A stretch of DNA of 61,848 nt from Archaeoglobi archaeon. Its GTDB lineage: Archaea > Halobacteriota > Archaeoglobi > Archaeoglobales > Archaeoglobaceae. The number at the start of each line of letters is the position of its first letter. Position 1 is the stretch's first letter. The notes beneath the pieces are model-generated. The model was not told the origin of the DNA, searched no databases, and saw nothing but the letters and a program-made list of their open reading frames with translations. Below, one piece after another: positions 49,920 through 59,286 of the stretch. The translations under genes were made by a program, and so were the position numbers. The stretch spans positions 1 to 61,848 of the forward strand of contig JAPDIW010000036.1 of the NCBI GenBank assembly GCA_029259415.1, written 5' to 3'.

Positions 49920-50630
49920 TATATTTGGACCTGTCCACTTAATACAAACACCACCTCAACCGATTGTAGTACAGCATAAACAGCTTGCAGAAAAGATTCC
50001 AGTTTCTAACAGGATTAAAGCAACTAATTGAGCAAAAGAATATCTTTATTCTCTGTTTCAGCAGCTAAACACAGACTCAACCAAACTACGCTCACCGAAA
50101 GGTCTGGTGCTCATATTTCCAAACCAAAATTCTCCAGAGCATCAATCAGCTAGGGAGCTTTATCAACAGCAAATCTCGGCTTGTTCTCGCAGTATTCAAG
50201 CACTTCCTTAATAAATGACCTTGTAGTCAGAAAATTCTTGGTTGTGTAAACCCCCATCAGGATGAACTCGTTTCTCTCAACATCTATTGCTGCGTAGATG
50301 TAGTAACGTTTCTTGTTGGCTTTAACCAACCGTTTCGTCTATCACTACATAGATTTCTTACTTTTTCTCAGTTGTAATCGGTAATCTTTACCCAGCTCCA
50401 GACAGAGGTTTTTGAGACAGGATGTATCTCGGAAAGAATTTTTGCAGTTCTTCTCACCGAGGATGTCTGGATGTATGTTGCTATACCAAGAACTTTAATT
50501 TCGAAGGGTACTTTGTTCCTTTCGAATACTTTAAGCTCCTTAACAATTTCCTTTACTGATTGCATAATTTGGTGTTATGTTTCAGATTTATAAGTTTTGG
50601 TAATGTGGACATGTCCATATATAATCGATA
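49920..50630. mobile_element. Degraded insertion sequence with terminal inverted repeats
   Basis: The left end has ATATATTTGGACCTGTCCAC and the right end, on the other strand, ATATATGGACATGTCCACA. Between them lies a broken transposase on the minus strand. About 0.7 kb overall, inserted between two TauE operons. Confidence 0.65.
50055..50565 (-). pseudogene. Transposase of the IS6/IS240-like type, broken
   Basis: The intact N-terminus reads MQSVKEIVKELKVFERNKVP and RRTAKILSEIHPVSKTSVW (helix-turn-helix). After a stop at 50368 the frame is lost, but pieces of the DDE domain remain in other frames: NKKRYYIYAAIDVERNEFIL, MGVYTTKNFLTTRSFIKEVL and EYCENKPRFAVD. The order and spacing of these pieces are those of archaeal IS6-like transposases. 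Several stops and frameshifts make it inactive. Confidence 0.8.
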
Positions 50631-50673
50631 TCCTCTTGTATGATTTCTTTTCGGTCATAATAAAAAATAACTG

Positions 50674-50835
50674 TTACTTTGATGGTGTTGCCCCTGCCTT
50701 TACACTCTTTTTGAGAACTACCCCCTCCGAGATTATCTCCTCATCACGGATGGGTTCAAAAAGATTATACGTGTCAGGATCCATAAACTCTGCGAGTTCG
50801 TTTAACCAAGCCGTAATTGCTTTTTTCAAACTCAT
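50674..50835 (-). CDS. Small protein at the end of the TauE operon, paralog B
   Basis: A 53-residue protein: MSLKKAITAWLNELAEFMDP, DTYNLFEPIRDEEIISEG. AAGGAGGTG precedes the ATG, and it begins 2 bases after the upstream gene ends, so it is the third gene of the TauE operon. Related to the 56-residue protein at 49680. Unknown function; conservation next to two exporters suggests a partner role. Confidence 0.65.
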   Translation of the reverse strand: MSLKKAITAWLNELAEFMDPDTYNLFEPIRDEEIISEGVVLKKSVKAGATPSK

Positions 50836-50837
50836 TT

Positions 50838-51512
50838 TTACACCTCCTTCTTTTCCTTAGCCCCCTCCATTCTCAATCCCAAACCATCAAACAGGAAGAA
50901 TATTGCAAATCCCCACCATATCGTGTATACAATGTAAAATACCAACAATGCCGTTACGAAGAGAGGCTCTTCACTCACGGATTTTGCCTCTATTCCGTAG
51001 TAATTGTATGCAGGTTCGATCGCCTTTGTTATGACTTCCTCCTCGATGAACAGAGCTTTATCAAACTCTCCGGTTTTCTTGTAGTGTTTTGCGATATCCT
51101 TAAGGGAAACCCACCAATAGTATAGGATTTCTTTGCTTTCAAGCTTGTTTTTGTAGCCTAAATCCGCATCCTCCAAAGCTTTCGCCAGAATCGCACCGAG
51201 ATCACCGTTTATCGCGATAATTCCGTCGGAGTACTTCACGTCGGCACCCGCTTCCGAATAAAGGGTGACGATTTTATTTGCGGTCTCTTCACTCTCCGCT
51301 TTGATCTCAACGCTCATCAGCTCGCCGTTGAACTTTTCGGCTTCCTTAACTATCTCAGGTATGAAGTAGACGGAACCCTTTGAGAGTGAATTGAACGTGT
51401 CGTCTGCGTATTTGAAGAATGTCTCTCCATCCCAAATGGGCATGAGCATTGCCGCAAGTACTCCGAAGAAAGAAACAGCCAACACAATCCCAACTATCAG
51501 ACTTTTTCTCAT
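50838..51512 (-). CDS. Two-helix membrane protein coupled to TauE
   Basis: A protein of about 224 residues: an N-terminal membrane helix (SLIVGIVLAVSFFGVLAAML), a ~150-residue extracytoplasmic domain (SVEIKAESEETANKIVTLYS, GIIAINGDLGAILAKALEDA) and a C-terminal helix (TALLVFYIVYTIWWGFAIFF). AAGGAGGT is 6 bases before the second ATG (51512) and touches the first (51518), so 51512 is preferred. It overlaps the exporter stop. Probably an exporter accessory subunit; no family recognised. Confidence 0.75.
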   Translation of the reverse strand: MRKSLIVGIVLAVSFFGVLAAMLMPIWDGETFFKYADDTFNSLSKGSVYFIPEIVKEAEKFNGELMSVEIKAESEETANKIVTLYSEAGADVKYSDGIIAINGDLGAILAKALEDADLGYKNKLESKEILYYWWVSLKDIAKHYKKTGEFDKALFIEEEVITKAIEPAYNYYGIEAKSVSEEPLFVTALLVFYIVYTIWWGFAIFFLFDGLGLRMEGAKEKKEV

Positions 51513-51514
51513 AG

Positions 51515-52777
51515 TCATACCTCCTTTAACAGTCTAAAGTTTCTGGCAAAGGTCAGAAGAACCCAACCGGCGAAGCTGCCGATTATGATGAAGAAGATTA
51601 CGATACCTATAAGATTTAGCGCTGAGGCAACCATCTTGTCTACGGAAATCACTCCGGCATCCGACAGCTTCTCAGGCAATGCGAAAAGTCTGTTAACAAA
51701 TCCCGCAAGGATGGCTGTAGCGTACAACCCTCTGATTGTGTATCCTCTGACGACTTTTGTGACGAGAGCACCGATCTGTATCCCCGCAAGCGAGCCGACC
51801 AAAAGACCCATAGCGAGCGTATAAAATACAAAACCGTATACTGCATACTGGGTAATCGATGCGTAACCCGCTGTGAAGATTATCTGAAAGATGTTAGTCC
51901 CCACAGTTGTGAATGATGACACGCCCAAAACGTAGACATGCAGCGGGAAAGCTAAGAATCCACCGCCGACACCCATTATCGCACATACAAGTCCTACAAT
52001 GAATCCAACGCCGCACACAGGCCATGCGGAAACACATCTGCCCCCAGGAACTATATTTTCATCAAAATGAATCATTGGGGGGAGTTTAATCGACTGAACC
52101 TTTAGGGCGAGCTTCGTCGTGGTTTCAGCACCATTTCCGTCGAATAGATGGGTTTTCTCAGTAGTAGCAACCTCTCTCAAATTTAGATAATCTTTAAGGG
52201 CGTAGAAACCTAGGAAACCTAAGAGGAAAACGTAAACGAGGCTTATGAAGGCATCACTCATTACGGGATTTGCGTAGTATATTGCCCTGTTTATGTAGCC
52301 TCCGCATGTTGCACCGAGGATTGATCCAATAACAAAAGCAATTGTCAGACCAACGCTGACGTTTCCGAGTTTTTTGTGAACAACCGTCCCCATTATCGCC
52401 TTCGAGAATATGTGGAACATATCCGTTCCCACGGCAAGAATTCCTTGGATTCCTGCACTCATAAGTGCGGGTGTAATGACGAAACCGCCGCCCGCTCCGA
52501 TACAACCGGTGATGAGACCTGCACACAATCCTACGAATACAGAGATTTCAAGAATCTCAAGGGTTGAGAATGCGGGAGCATAAGCATGTTTTCCGCCGAG
52601 AATCGTTGGCAGAGCGGCACTCGCCGAGGGAAGCAGAAGTGCTGGTAAGAACATTAGTATCACTGCTGCGAGTCTTTTTCTATCTTTTAAGACTGCTTGT
52701 GACACTTCGATTTCCCATTTCGCCTGCGCTTGACTCTCTGCGATCAGCAATTTGTATATCTCTTTTACTTTACTCAT
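51515..52777 (-). CDS. TauE/SafE-family sulfite/organosulfonate exporter
   Basis: A 420-residue membrane protein: one N-terminal helix, then TauE repeats with GLITGCIGAGGGFVITPALM and GLVCAIMGVGGGFLAFPLHV. The loop between repeats is charged (VATTEKTHLFDGNGAETTTK). TGGAGGTG precedes ATG 52777. It is a distinct subtype from the exporter at 48251 (about 55 residues shorter, with a different N-terminus). First gene of a three-gene operon. Confidence 0.9.
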   Translation of the reverse strand: MSKVKEIYKLLIAESQAQAKWEIEVSQAVLKDRKRLAAVILMFLPALLLPSASAALPTILGGKHAYAPAFSTLEILEISVFVGLCAGLITGCIGAGGGFVITPALMSAGIQGILAVGTDMFHIFSKAIMGTVVHKKLGNVSVGLTIAFVIGSILGATCGGYINRAIYYANPVMSDAFISLVYVFLLGFLGFYALKDYLNLREVATTEKTHLFDGNGAETTTKLALKVQSIKLPPMIHFDENIVPGGRCVSAWPVCGVGFIVGLVCAIMGVGGGFLAFPLHVYVLGVSSFTTVGTNIFQIIFTAGYASITQYAVYGFVFYTLAMGLLVGSLAGIQIGALVTKVVRGYTIRGLYATAILAGFVNRLFALPEKLSDAGVISVDKMVASALNLIGIVIFFIIIGSFAGWVLLTFARNFRLLKEV

Positions 52778-52915
52778 ATCTCACACCTCCACTTAAATTA
52801 TCTTACTGAACAAGGTGTAGTATGAATTAACTTTATTTATACTTTTCTGAATATTATAGATTAATCGGAAATCATATGAGTTAAGTTTTTAAAACATGAG
52901 GTAATATATCTCGCA

Positions 52916-53518
52916 ATGGCTGAGAAAGACCTCACAAGAGAGGAAGTGAAAAGGATCACAGTATCCCTCGACGATGAGACGGCGAAGATGCTCGAAGAGT
53001 TGGCGAATTCTGACAAACGTTCCGCATCGGAGATCGTTAGATTTGCCGTATCCGAATACTACAAACTGAGAGGTGTTCAGAGGCATGTGGATCCAGATTT
53101 TGTGAGCACAATAATAGATCTGTTGTCAGAAGGGGAGCACATCGTGGTGGATGTCAGTCTCTGGGCTACGATGCTTGAGGGATTAAACAAAAATGCTAAA
53201 GACGAGTTCTGGAGATTTGTAGGAAAAATAGGAAGGGAGTACGGTTTCCAGCTTAAAGTTAAAGGACTCAGCGATGTTTATGATGTCTTGAAATACATGG
53301 AAAGTTTCAACTGGTATAATGTGAAAGTGTCCTCTCCGAATACCTACGTCTTGATTCTGACGGTTAAAGCAGAAGTAAAACTCCTGTCTATATTTTTGCA
53401 GAATCTTTTCAGCGCCTTGGAAACTCCTGTTGAGATAATTGAAGGTGTTAGAAAAATAATAGTCATCGAAAAAATGTTGGATCAAAAATCTGAAATCGTA
53501 AAAAAATATCTTGATTGA
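52916..53518 (+). CDS. Ribbon-helix-helix regulator with ligand-type domain, paralog 2
   Basis: A 200-residue near-twin of 46288-46863: the RHH (EVKRITVSLDDETAKMLEEL, SASEIVRFAVSEYYKLR) is almost identical, as are YGFQLKVKGLSDVYDVLKYM and IFLQNLFSALETPVEII. It is divergent from the TauE operon at 50674-52777, separated by a short AT-rich gap, and probably regulates it. The N-terminus has two extra residues and the C-terminus a nine-residue tail. Confidence 0.86.
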   Translation: MAEKDLTREEVKRITVSLDDETAKMLEELANSDKRSASEIVRFAVSEYYKLRGVQRHVDPDFVSTIIDLLSEGEHIVVDVSLWATMLEGLNKNAKDEFWRFVGKIGREYGFQLKVKGLSDVYDVLKYMESFNWYNVKVSSPNTYVLILTVKAEVKLLSIFLQNLFSALETPVEIIEGVRKIIVIEKMLDQKSEIVKKYLD

Positions 53519-53589
53519 GCCGTAAACTTCATAAGATTTGTGGTTGAAATTCCCAAAAATAGAAATATCTCAAAAGAGTAAGTATTAAA

Positions 53590-53709
53590 ATGAGGGTAGC
53601 TGCCATTGGCGTGGGAAATTTAGGCCTTGCTTTGATAAAGAATGCGGCAAAAAACGTGGAAATCATGCCGTCAGGAGGTGGGCGTTATTGCAACATCGTA
53701 TGCAAGTAG
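53590..53709 (+). pseudogene. Remnant of a Rossmann-type protein (39 codons)
   Basis: MRVAAIGVGNLGLALIKNAA is the first strand and glycine loop of a nucleotide-binding protein, but the frame ends after 39 codons in IMPSGGGRYCNIVCK, which overlaps the ribosome binding site of the DUF22 gene. Probably the N-terminal stub of a lost gene. Confidence 0.5.
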
Positions 53710-54173
53710 ATGTAACTTACTGGAAGGACAAAATTGGGGGAGAAGCAGTCAAGAAATCTGTGAAAGTTGAGCCTTATGGTTACCGTCTAACCAACATTGC
53801 TGAATGGAGAATGTTAGTGGCTGCAGAGAATACTGAGGTTAAAGCATTCGAACCTGCAGTCATCGAAATTGAAAAAGTTGTTGTTCCGAAGAACACGATA
53901 GTATCGCCTCTAAGCATTATGAGGCACGCCTTAGGAACTGTTATTGATGTTTTCCAACCCGGTGAACCCAAAAAAGTTGAAGACGAGAAGATTATAACTC
54001 ATGTAGTATTTCTGCCGGTTATAAGCGGAAGAGTTGAAAAAGGGGAGCTTGTAGGAGTTATAAACATCAGATATGTGAAAACAAGCGCTCTTAAAAGACT
54101 GAAAGAAGCTATCGTGAAGGAGCTGGAGGAGGCCAGGTGGGTCCCGGATAAAGGTGGAATGGTTTTTGAGTAG
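53688..54173 (+). CDS. DUF22 protein
   Basis: A 161-residue archaeal DUF22-type protein: AEWRMLVAAENTEVKAFEPA, VVPKNTIVSPLSIMRHALG, and FLPVISGRVEKGELVGVINI. TTG 53688 is 7 bases after GGAGGTG and is preferred to ATG 53700. It overlaps the reading frame upstream of the Usp gene. Function unknown; the beta-rich core might bind a small molecule. Confidence 0.75.
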   Translation: MQHRMQVDVTYWKDKIGGEAVKKSVKVEPYGYRLTNIAEWRMLVAAENTEVKAFEPAVIEIEKVVVPKNTIVSPLSIMRHALGTVIDVFQPGEPKKVEDEKIITHVVFLPVISGRVEKGELVGVINIRYVKTSALKRLKEAIVKELEEARWVPDKGGMVFE

Positions 54174-54192
54174 GCAACACAAGGGGATTCCT

Positions 54193-54657
54193 ATGACAGA
54201 ACGCAGGAGAATACTCGTCGCAACAGACGGATCTGAGTATGCTAAGAAGGGACTGGAGTATGCGGTTAGTTTAGTTGGGGATGGGGGAGAAATACTGCTG
54301 CTTCATGTTGTTCCGTACGAGTTCGACCCAACGACCTCCTTCTGGAAAACACCTCAAGCTGAAGTATTGGATAAAAAATATCTAAAGAAACTACGTGAGG
54401 AAGCGGAAAAATTACTGGAAGATGAAATTAAGGAGCTTGAAGTCAGGATTGGGAGCATCCCATCTGGAATTAAAATCATACCAGTAGTTGAGTTTGGTGA
54501 ACCGTCCGAAAAGATACTAGAGGTTGCGGAGAAGTCTAAATGTGATCTAATTGTCTTGGGAGTTAGAGGAGGCAGTTCCTGGAAAAAGAAGTTATTGGGA
54601 AGCGTTTCCAATAATGTTTTGGAGCGTGCAAAGATGCCAGTTTTAGTAATCAGATGA
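54193..54657 (+). CDS. Universal stress protein (UspA family)
   Basis: A protein of about 154 residues: RRILVATDGSEYAKKGLEYA, LLLHVVPYEFDP, DLIVLGVRGGSSWKKKLLGS (ATP-binding G-x2-G-x9-G-S type) and KMPVLVIR. ATG 54193 begins the first strand; an upstream frame from 54154 is not needed. Second Usp of the island, 20 bases after DUF22. Confidence 0.9.
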   Translation: MTERRRILVATDGSEYAKKGLEYAVSLVGDGGEILLLHVVPYEFDPTTSFWKTPQAEVLDKKYLKKLREEAEKLLEDEIKELEVRIGSIPSGIKIIPVVEFGEPSEKILEVAEKSKCDLIVLGVRGGSSWKKKLLGSVSNNVLERAKMPVLVIR

Positions 54658-55316
54658 TCCAGAATTGTTGCAGTCTCCATGAATGCAGAAGCTCGCTTAT
54701 GAACACAAAACTTAGTTAGGAATTTATCACAGCACCTGCTAGAGCAATTAGCAGTATTTTCTAACCTCAACAGATTATAACAGCCATCATGCCTAAGGGA
54801 ATAGTGGGAAGAAAAGCGAGAGAAATACTAAAGAAAAAGTAGAGTCTGGACTTCACTAGACTCTACCAGAACGATTACAGGAACCAGAAGATTCAAAAAG
54901 AAAAGCACACCGGTGAACAGCGCACTGCTCTACGCACTCGGACAGAATTGATATTTCAATCGGAAATAGTAGGTTTATTTATAAGAACTAATTGAATTTC
55001 TGAGAAAAATAAAGTTGGAGCAAATCCCAAGAAAAAGGATTGTAATCCACAGGCAATTCAGGATGCAATCGAGAAGGGGGCTAAGTCAAACACTTTTTGA
55101 TTTGTTTAGTCTTCTCCGGATCTGAGTCCAAATGGAAAAACGTTTGAAGAGGCTAAGAAGCTACAGGATAACAAAACTCTTAAATTACGTGATGACAAGG
55201 CAAATGTTGGAAGAAGATGGTCGTTTTGTCGATGCCTTGGACTTTAGCGTATATCCGAATACTCAGGGAAGGGTTCGGAATCTCCACAACGCGTGAATGA
55301 ACACGGGTGGTAAAAC
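54658..55316. other. Decayed sequence, short coding remnants
   Basis: No intact gene. Short readable pieces include MPKGIVGRKAREILKKK followed by a stop at 54840-54842, then LYQNDYRNQKIQKEKHTGEQ in the next stretch, and NPQAIQDAIEKGAKSN near 55060. They look like the worn remains of one or two genes, perhaps mobile, but I cannot identify them. Confidence 0.4.
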
Positions 55317-56012
55317 ATGGCATGTTCGGGTCACACAAAAAGAACCATTCTAACACTACTATCACCCCTTATCACCCACTTTTACATTCCAATTCCGGTT
55401 GTGCTCGTTGGGTTCGCAAGAAGGGACTACCTTCTTTACGTGTTTCTGCCGATTGTTATTGTCGTAACTTTCATTTCCAGCAAAATCAGTTACGGTCCGG
55501 TTACTTTATATCCAACCATCCACTTCACAATTCCTGCGGTTGTTCTATTTACGGTTGTGCTCGTTTCCAGCATCTTTTTTGCAAAATATGACCGGGCGTG
55601 GAGAGTCCTCTTTTTTACGTTGATTTTAATCTCAGTTCTCCACTCTATGACACCTGTCTTCGAGAATCCCTACAGCGGTTCTGGATGTAATGAATTCACC
55701 GTCAATTTCTTGGACTCCAGAACTGTGTATTGTATATCTGTGAATTCTGCTACACTTCCCGGAAACGCAACGTACTTTCACGTAACTGTTTTTCCGTGGA
55801 ATCCAGTGGTGTGCTGGTTACTCAGACTTACATAGTAGCTCCTAAACTTTAATAGACAATTCCGAGGAAGTTAGTTTCGACGGCAAGGGAGTGTATCACG
55901 CAACATTTTACGCTTGGAATGTCCATAAAGCCATCTTAAAGTTTTGCTACTATCCAGAAACGATTATTGGAACTTTACCGGTGCCTGTTTGTGAGAGCCT
56001 TGAACTTATGTG
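55317..56012 (+). pseudogene. Multi-helix membrane protein, frameshifted
   Basis: The frame from 55317 encodes three to four membrane helices (LLSPLITHFYIPIPVVLVGF, DYLLYVFLPIVIVVTFISS, IHFTIPAVVLFTVVLVSSIF) and an extracellular beta domain (FTVNFLDSRTVYCISVNSAT). It stops at 55835. Beyond it the other frames continue VLVTQTYIVAPKL and then EEVSFDGKGVYHATFYAWNV to a stop at about 56012, clearly the rest of the same domain. At least two frame changes. Unknown family. Confidence 0.6.
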
Positions 56013-56093
56013 AACTTCTTTAACTCAAAGTAGTAATGTTACAAAAGATATCTAACGCAAGAATTTTATTTCTAACCGAAATTATATCTATTG

Positions 56094-56569
56094 ATGAGAA
56101 AAAGATTCGTAAAAATATATGCAGTAGTTTTTCTTACTGCAATAGCTGTCCTCGCCTTGCTGAACCTGTGCAATACAGGTGGAAACTACAGAGCAGTAAT
56201 TTACTACGAAAAAACAAAAGAAGGGTACGTTTTAAAGGGTGTGGAGATTTACCAAAGTCTGCGAGAGCTTCTGGGTATCACAGCGTTGAACTTGTCGCAA
56301 AATCTCCCCCTCTGGTGGATTTTGATCCCTCTATCGTAAAGATAGAACGCATTTACTCCTCGTCAGGCGTTCACAGCGTTACTCACGAAGTTCACGTTTA
56401 TTCTGGCAAAATCCTGCTCGAACCGAACACCGAAACACGGGAGTATATCAGCCTTGAAGGTTGTCTAACGGCAAAAGAGCCGATAAAGTTCAAGGTTCTG
56501 CTTTCACCGGTTGAAGGGGGTTGGATTACAAACGTTGACAACGTGAGCATCGTGATATCTTCCACATAG
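56094..56569 (+). pseudogene. Membrane-anchored protein, frameshifted in a C run
   Basis: MRKRFVKIYAVVFLTAIAVL starts a signal/anchor, and the frame continues KTKEGYVLKGVEIYQSLREL before a stop at 56337-56339. In the next frame, from the CCCCC run at about 56307, it continues as LVDFDPSIVKIERIYSSSGV, HVYSGKILLEPNTETREYIS, ending at 56569. One base change joins them. An extracytoplasmic domain of unknown type. Confidence 0.6.
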
Positions 56570-56579
56570 TGTCCGAAAA

Positions 56580-58798
56580 GTCAATTTAAGTGCGGAATCA
56601 GCATTCTCTCTTCCCAGTCCCTCGAATAGCATTCGATTCTTTCAACCTCTAACTCTTTTTTCACAGCCTTGATACTTAATGGAATTGAAACAGTAGGAAT
56701 CATCTCAATTTCCACTTTCCTCTTCTCCACTCCTACGGGGTTTTTAATCTTCGATGTATTCTGCTTGAATTGGTAGTGCAGCTATGTAGATTGTGTCATT
56801 CATTAACGCTATGTCTTCAATTTCTCCGTTTAAAATGTAAAAGCTCATAATTTCGCCGTTTTCATTAAACATGAACAGGACGTAATTGCTGAACCAGGCT
56901 ATGAAATCGCCTTATCCTTTATGATCTTTCCTTCCAGCACGTAAAATTCAGGGTTTGGGTAGGTAACGTTCACCATTTTGGCCCACACCAACTCGCCACT
57001 GGAAGTAAGTTTAGTCAAGAAAGGACAGACTTCGCTAACCAAGCCTGCTGATTGTCAAAGTTAAGTCTCAGAACTCACAGCTTGAGCTGATTTATGCAAC
57101 ACATTTATCCAGAACGACTAAGCTTGTCAGCTCTAACAATCAGATATCCGAGTTCTCACTGCTACCGGATGTAAAATCTGTAAACGATCCTTTCGCATCG
57201 CTTAAAGTTAGATTGCAGGAGTTTAAAGACCAATTGAAACTCGCCACTTCAGCATCTATGTCCGACGTTGTGAGGTTTACAAGATGGGCTGTTATATTTT
57301 GACCTCTAGTAGACCCCGCGCAATAGATAGAGTCATCCAGTACCGTAACAGCTTTCAGCCAACATCCGCTCAACAGTATTCCTTGGGCTTTACCATTCGC
57401 AGGATCGAAGCTCACAAGAAGGCTTTTGCCCTCAGAGCTTCCAACTACGTATATACTTCCGTCCACGTAAATATCCTCAGCCAAACCTATCTGGTTTATG
57501 CGCTTCGCCCAGCGTAGATTGCCGTTGTGATCCAGCAGGAATACAGTGACAAAGTCTTCACTCCAGCCTAAAACGTAGACACCATCTGAATTGACGTGCA
57601 TGGACTCCAGATAGACGTAGCTGTAATCACTTTTGATTCCTTTGACCCACAAAGATTGCCACTTGAGTCGAACTTGTAAATTCTGACATCGTCGAGGACG
57701 TAAACATAATCCCCGAAAGTCTGAATTTTCGTGATAAGCCCAAACGGATATTTACACCAAAGAACCTTATCCGAATCGATTTTCGCTAGAAAATCTCCTC
57801 CAGCAAACACGTATCCTCCACCGCAAGTAACAGCAGCTAAACTCGTAGACCAGTCTTCACTTTCAAATTTCAGTTCCTTAGCCCCATACAAGCTTACCTT
57901 CGTCGCTTATTTTGAGTAGAACACCATTCTTGGAAGTTGCAACAGCAACGTAGGTATCTTCACACCTGCTCACATCCCAGACCCAGTCATCCTCACCACT
58001 ATCCCAAACTTTAGCCCAAAGGATGTCAGTTCCGTTTAATTTTATCACAATAGCGTCTCTGAATTTAGAAGTTGTGATAAAACCGCCGACGAAGGTTTCG
58101 TTCATACTCCAAGCTTCATCACAGCCAATGCCACCGATCGTTCTGTAGGAGATGTTGTATCCGTTAAGACTCAGTTCCTCCGTAACAGATTCGTTCTGAT
58201 TGAAAGCTGAAGGAACCGAGAAGCTAATATCCATCACTATTCGAACGCTTGATCGACCCGAAGACTCTGGAGTCCCGCTTACAACAAATTCAAATCTGTA
58301 TACTCCGGGCTCCAGCTCTAATTCCTTATCCTTCCAGTGAAACGCTATCGGCACTCCTTTTTCGCTGTCAATTTCCGCATGCTCCTTGGTATTCTCCCCA
58401 CTTAAGCTAATGCTTACATTCAGATCATCTAAGTTCTCGCTTAAGATTTTGCCAGGACCAATCGATAAACGTGTGATTTCTTACATGCGTCAATCACCAG
58501 AGTTCTTTTAAGTTCGAAATGTTTGCCCCCTCTCAAGCTGTTCCTCATACTCAACTATGACCCCAAAACTCGGCCATAACATTTCAGCAATGGTGGTGTT
58601 GCTTAGAGGTAAATACGCCTTGGAAGTGTTTACAATTACCTCTCTCACATTTTCGTAAATCGGCCTCCCATAGATTATCGCAGTGGGGATTTTCTCCTCT
58701 ACAATCGTAATCCCGGGTGTTACAGCCTCCTCCTGTTTTTGAACGCAACAAAATCCGATGGTGGCTGCAAGAAGCAATGACAGAAACTCTCTTTTCAT
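56580..58798 (-). pseudogene. Large beta-propeller lipoprotein, multiply frameshifted
   Basis: Reading leftwards: a lipoprotein-like signal MKREFLSLLLAATIGFCCVQ (58798-58508); a binding domain LELEPGVYRFEFVVSGTPES (58354-57878); then propeller blades in two further frames (GGGYVFAGGDFLAKIDSDKV; VYLESMHVNSDGVYVLGWSE, NGNLRWAKRINQIGLAEDIY) to 57140. Scraps of the same type follow down to about 56600 (MVNVTYPNPEFYVLEGKII). Blade phrases of the form D-G-(S/V)-(I/V)-Y-V-(V/L)-G are typical of PQQ/WD-like repeats. At least four frame breaks. Likely once a surface protein of ~700 residues. Confidence 0.75.
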
Positions 58799-59286
58799 AT
58801 CGGCGAATATGAAGGAACTAACTTAAATTTTTTCATTTTATAGCGTTCTGATATACTTCAAACTCGGAGCGATAGCCAAAGTCAAAGAGATGATAAGACC
58901 GACCCAAAGAGAAAAGGATCATAATCCCTAGAAATCAGGATGAATTACCCAAGAGGAGTCAGTAGGCTAAACTTGAATGTCGGCTCTGGTTTACCCCTTT
59001 TCCTCTCCTCCCTCTGAACTTCACCACCAGTTACGACAACAATCATCAAGTAATCCCTTCTGTTCAGCCTTCATGTTATAAACTTCCGATTTTAACTTAT
59101 CTAATTCGATTTTAATGTCGTTTAGTTTTTCCCTCAGCGATTTCTATGTTTTTTTGGCCGAAGTGGTTATTGCCTCTCTTGATCTGAATCTAAATGACTA
59201 GAAAGTTTTTAAAAGGGAAACTCAATAAGCCTCTTTTCCCTGAATCCGGCTTAATCTCCATGGTAGGAGAGAATACGAACACTGAA
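58799..59286. other. Gene-free stretch between propeller pseudogene and hydrolase
   Basis: No intact gene is seen. A minus-strand piece reading EKLNDIKIELDKLKSEVYNM around 59080 may be a coiled-coil remnant. Otherwise nothing. Confidence 0.3.

Noticed and set aside
49762-50031. 89-codon plus-strand frame
   Set aside because: It is opposite the small acidic gene and the IS end, with no family character and no ribosome binding site.
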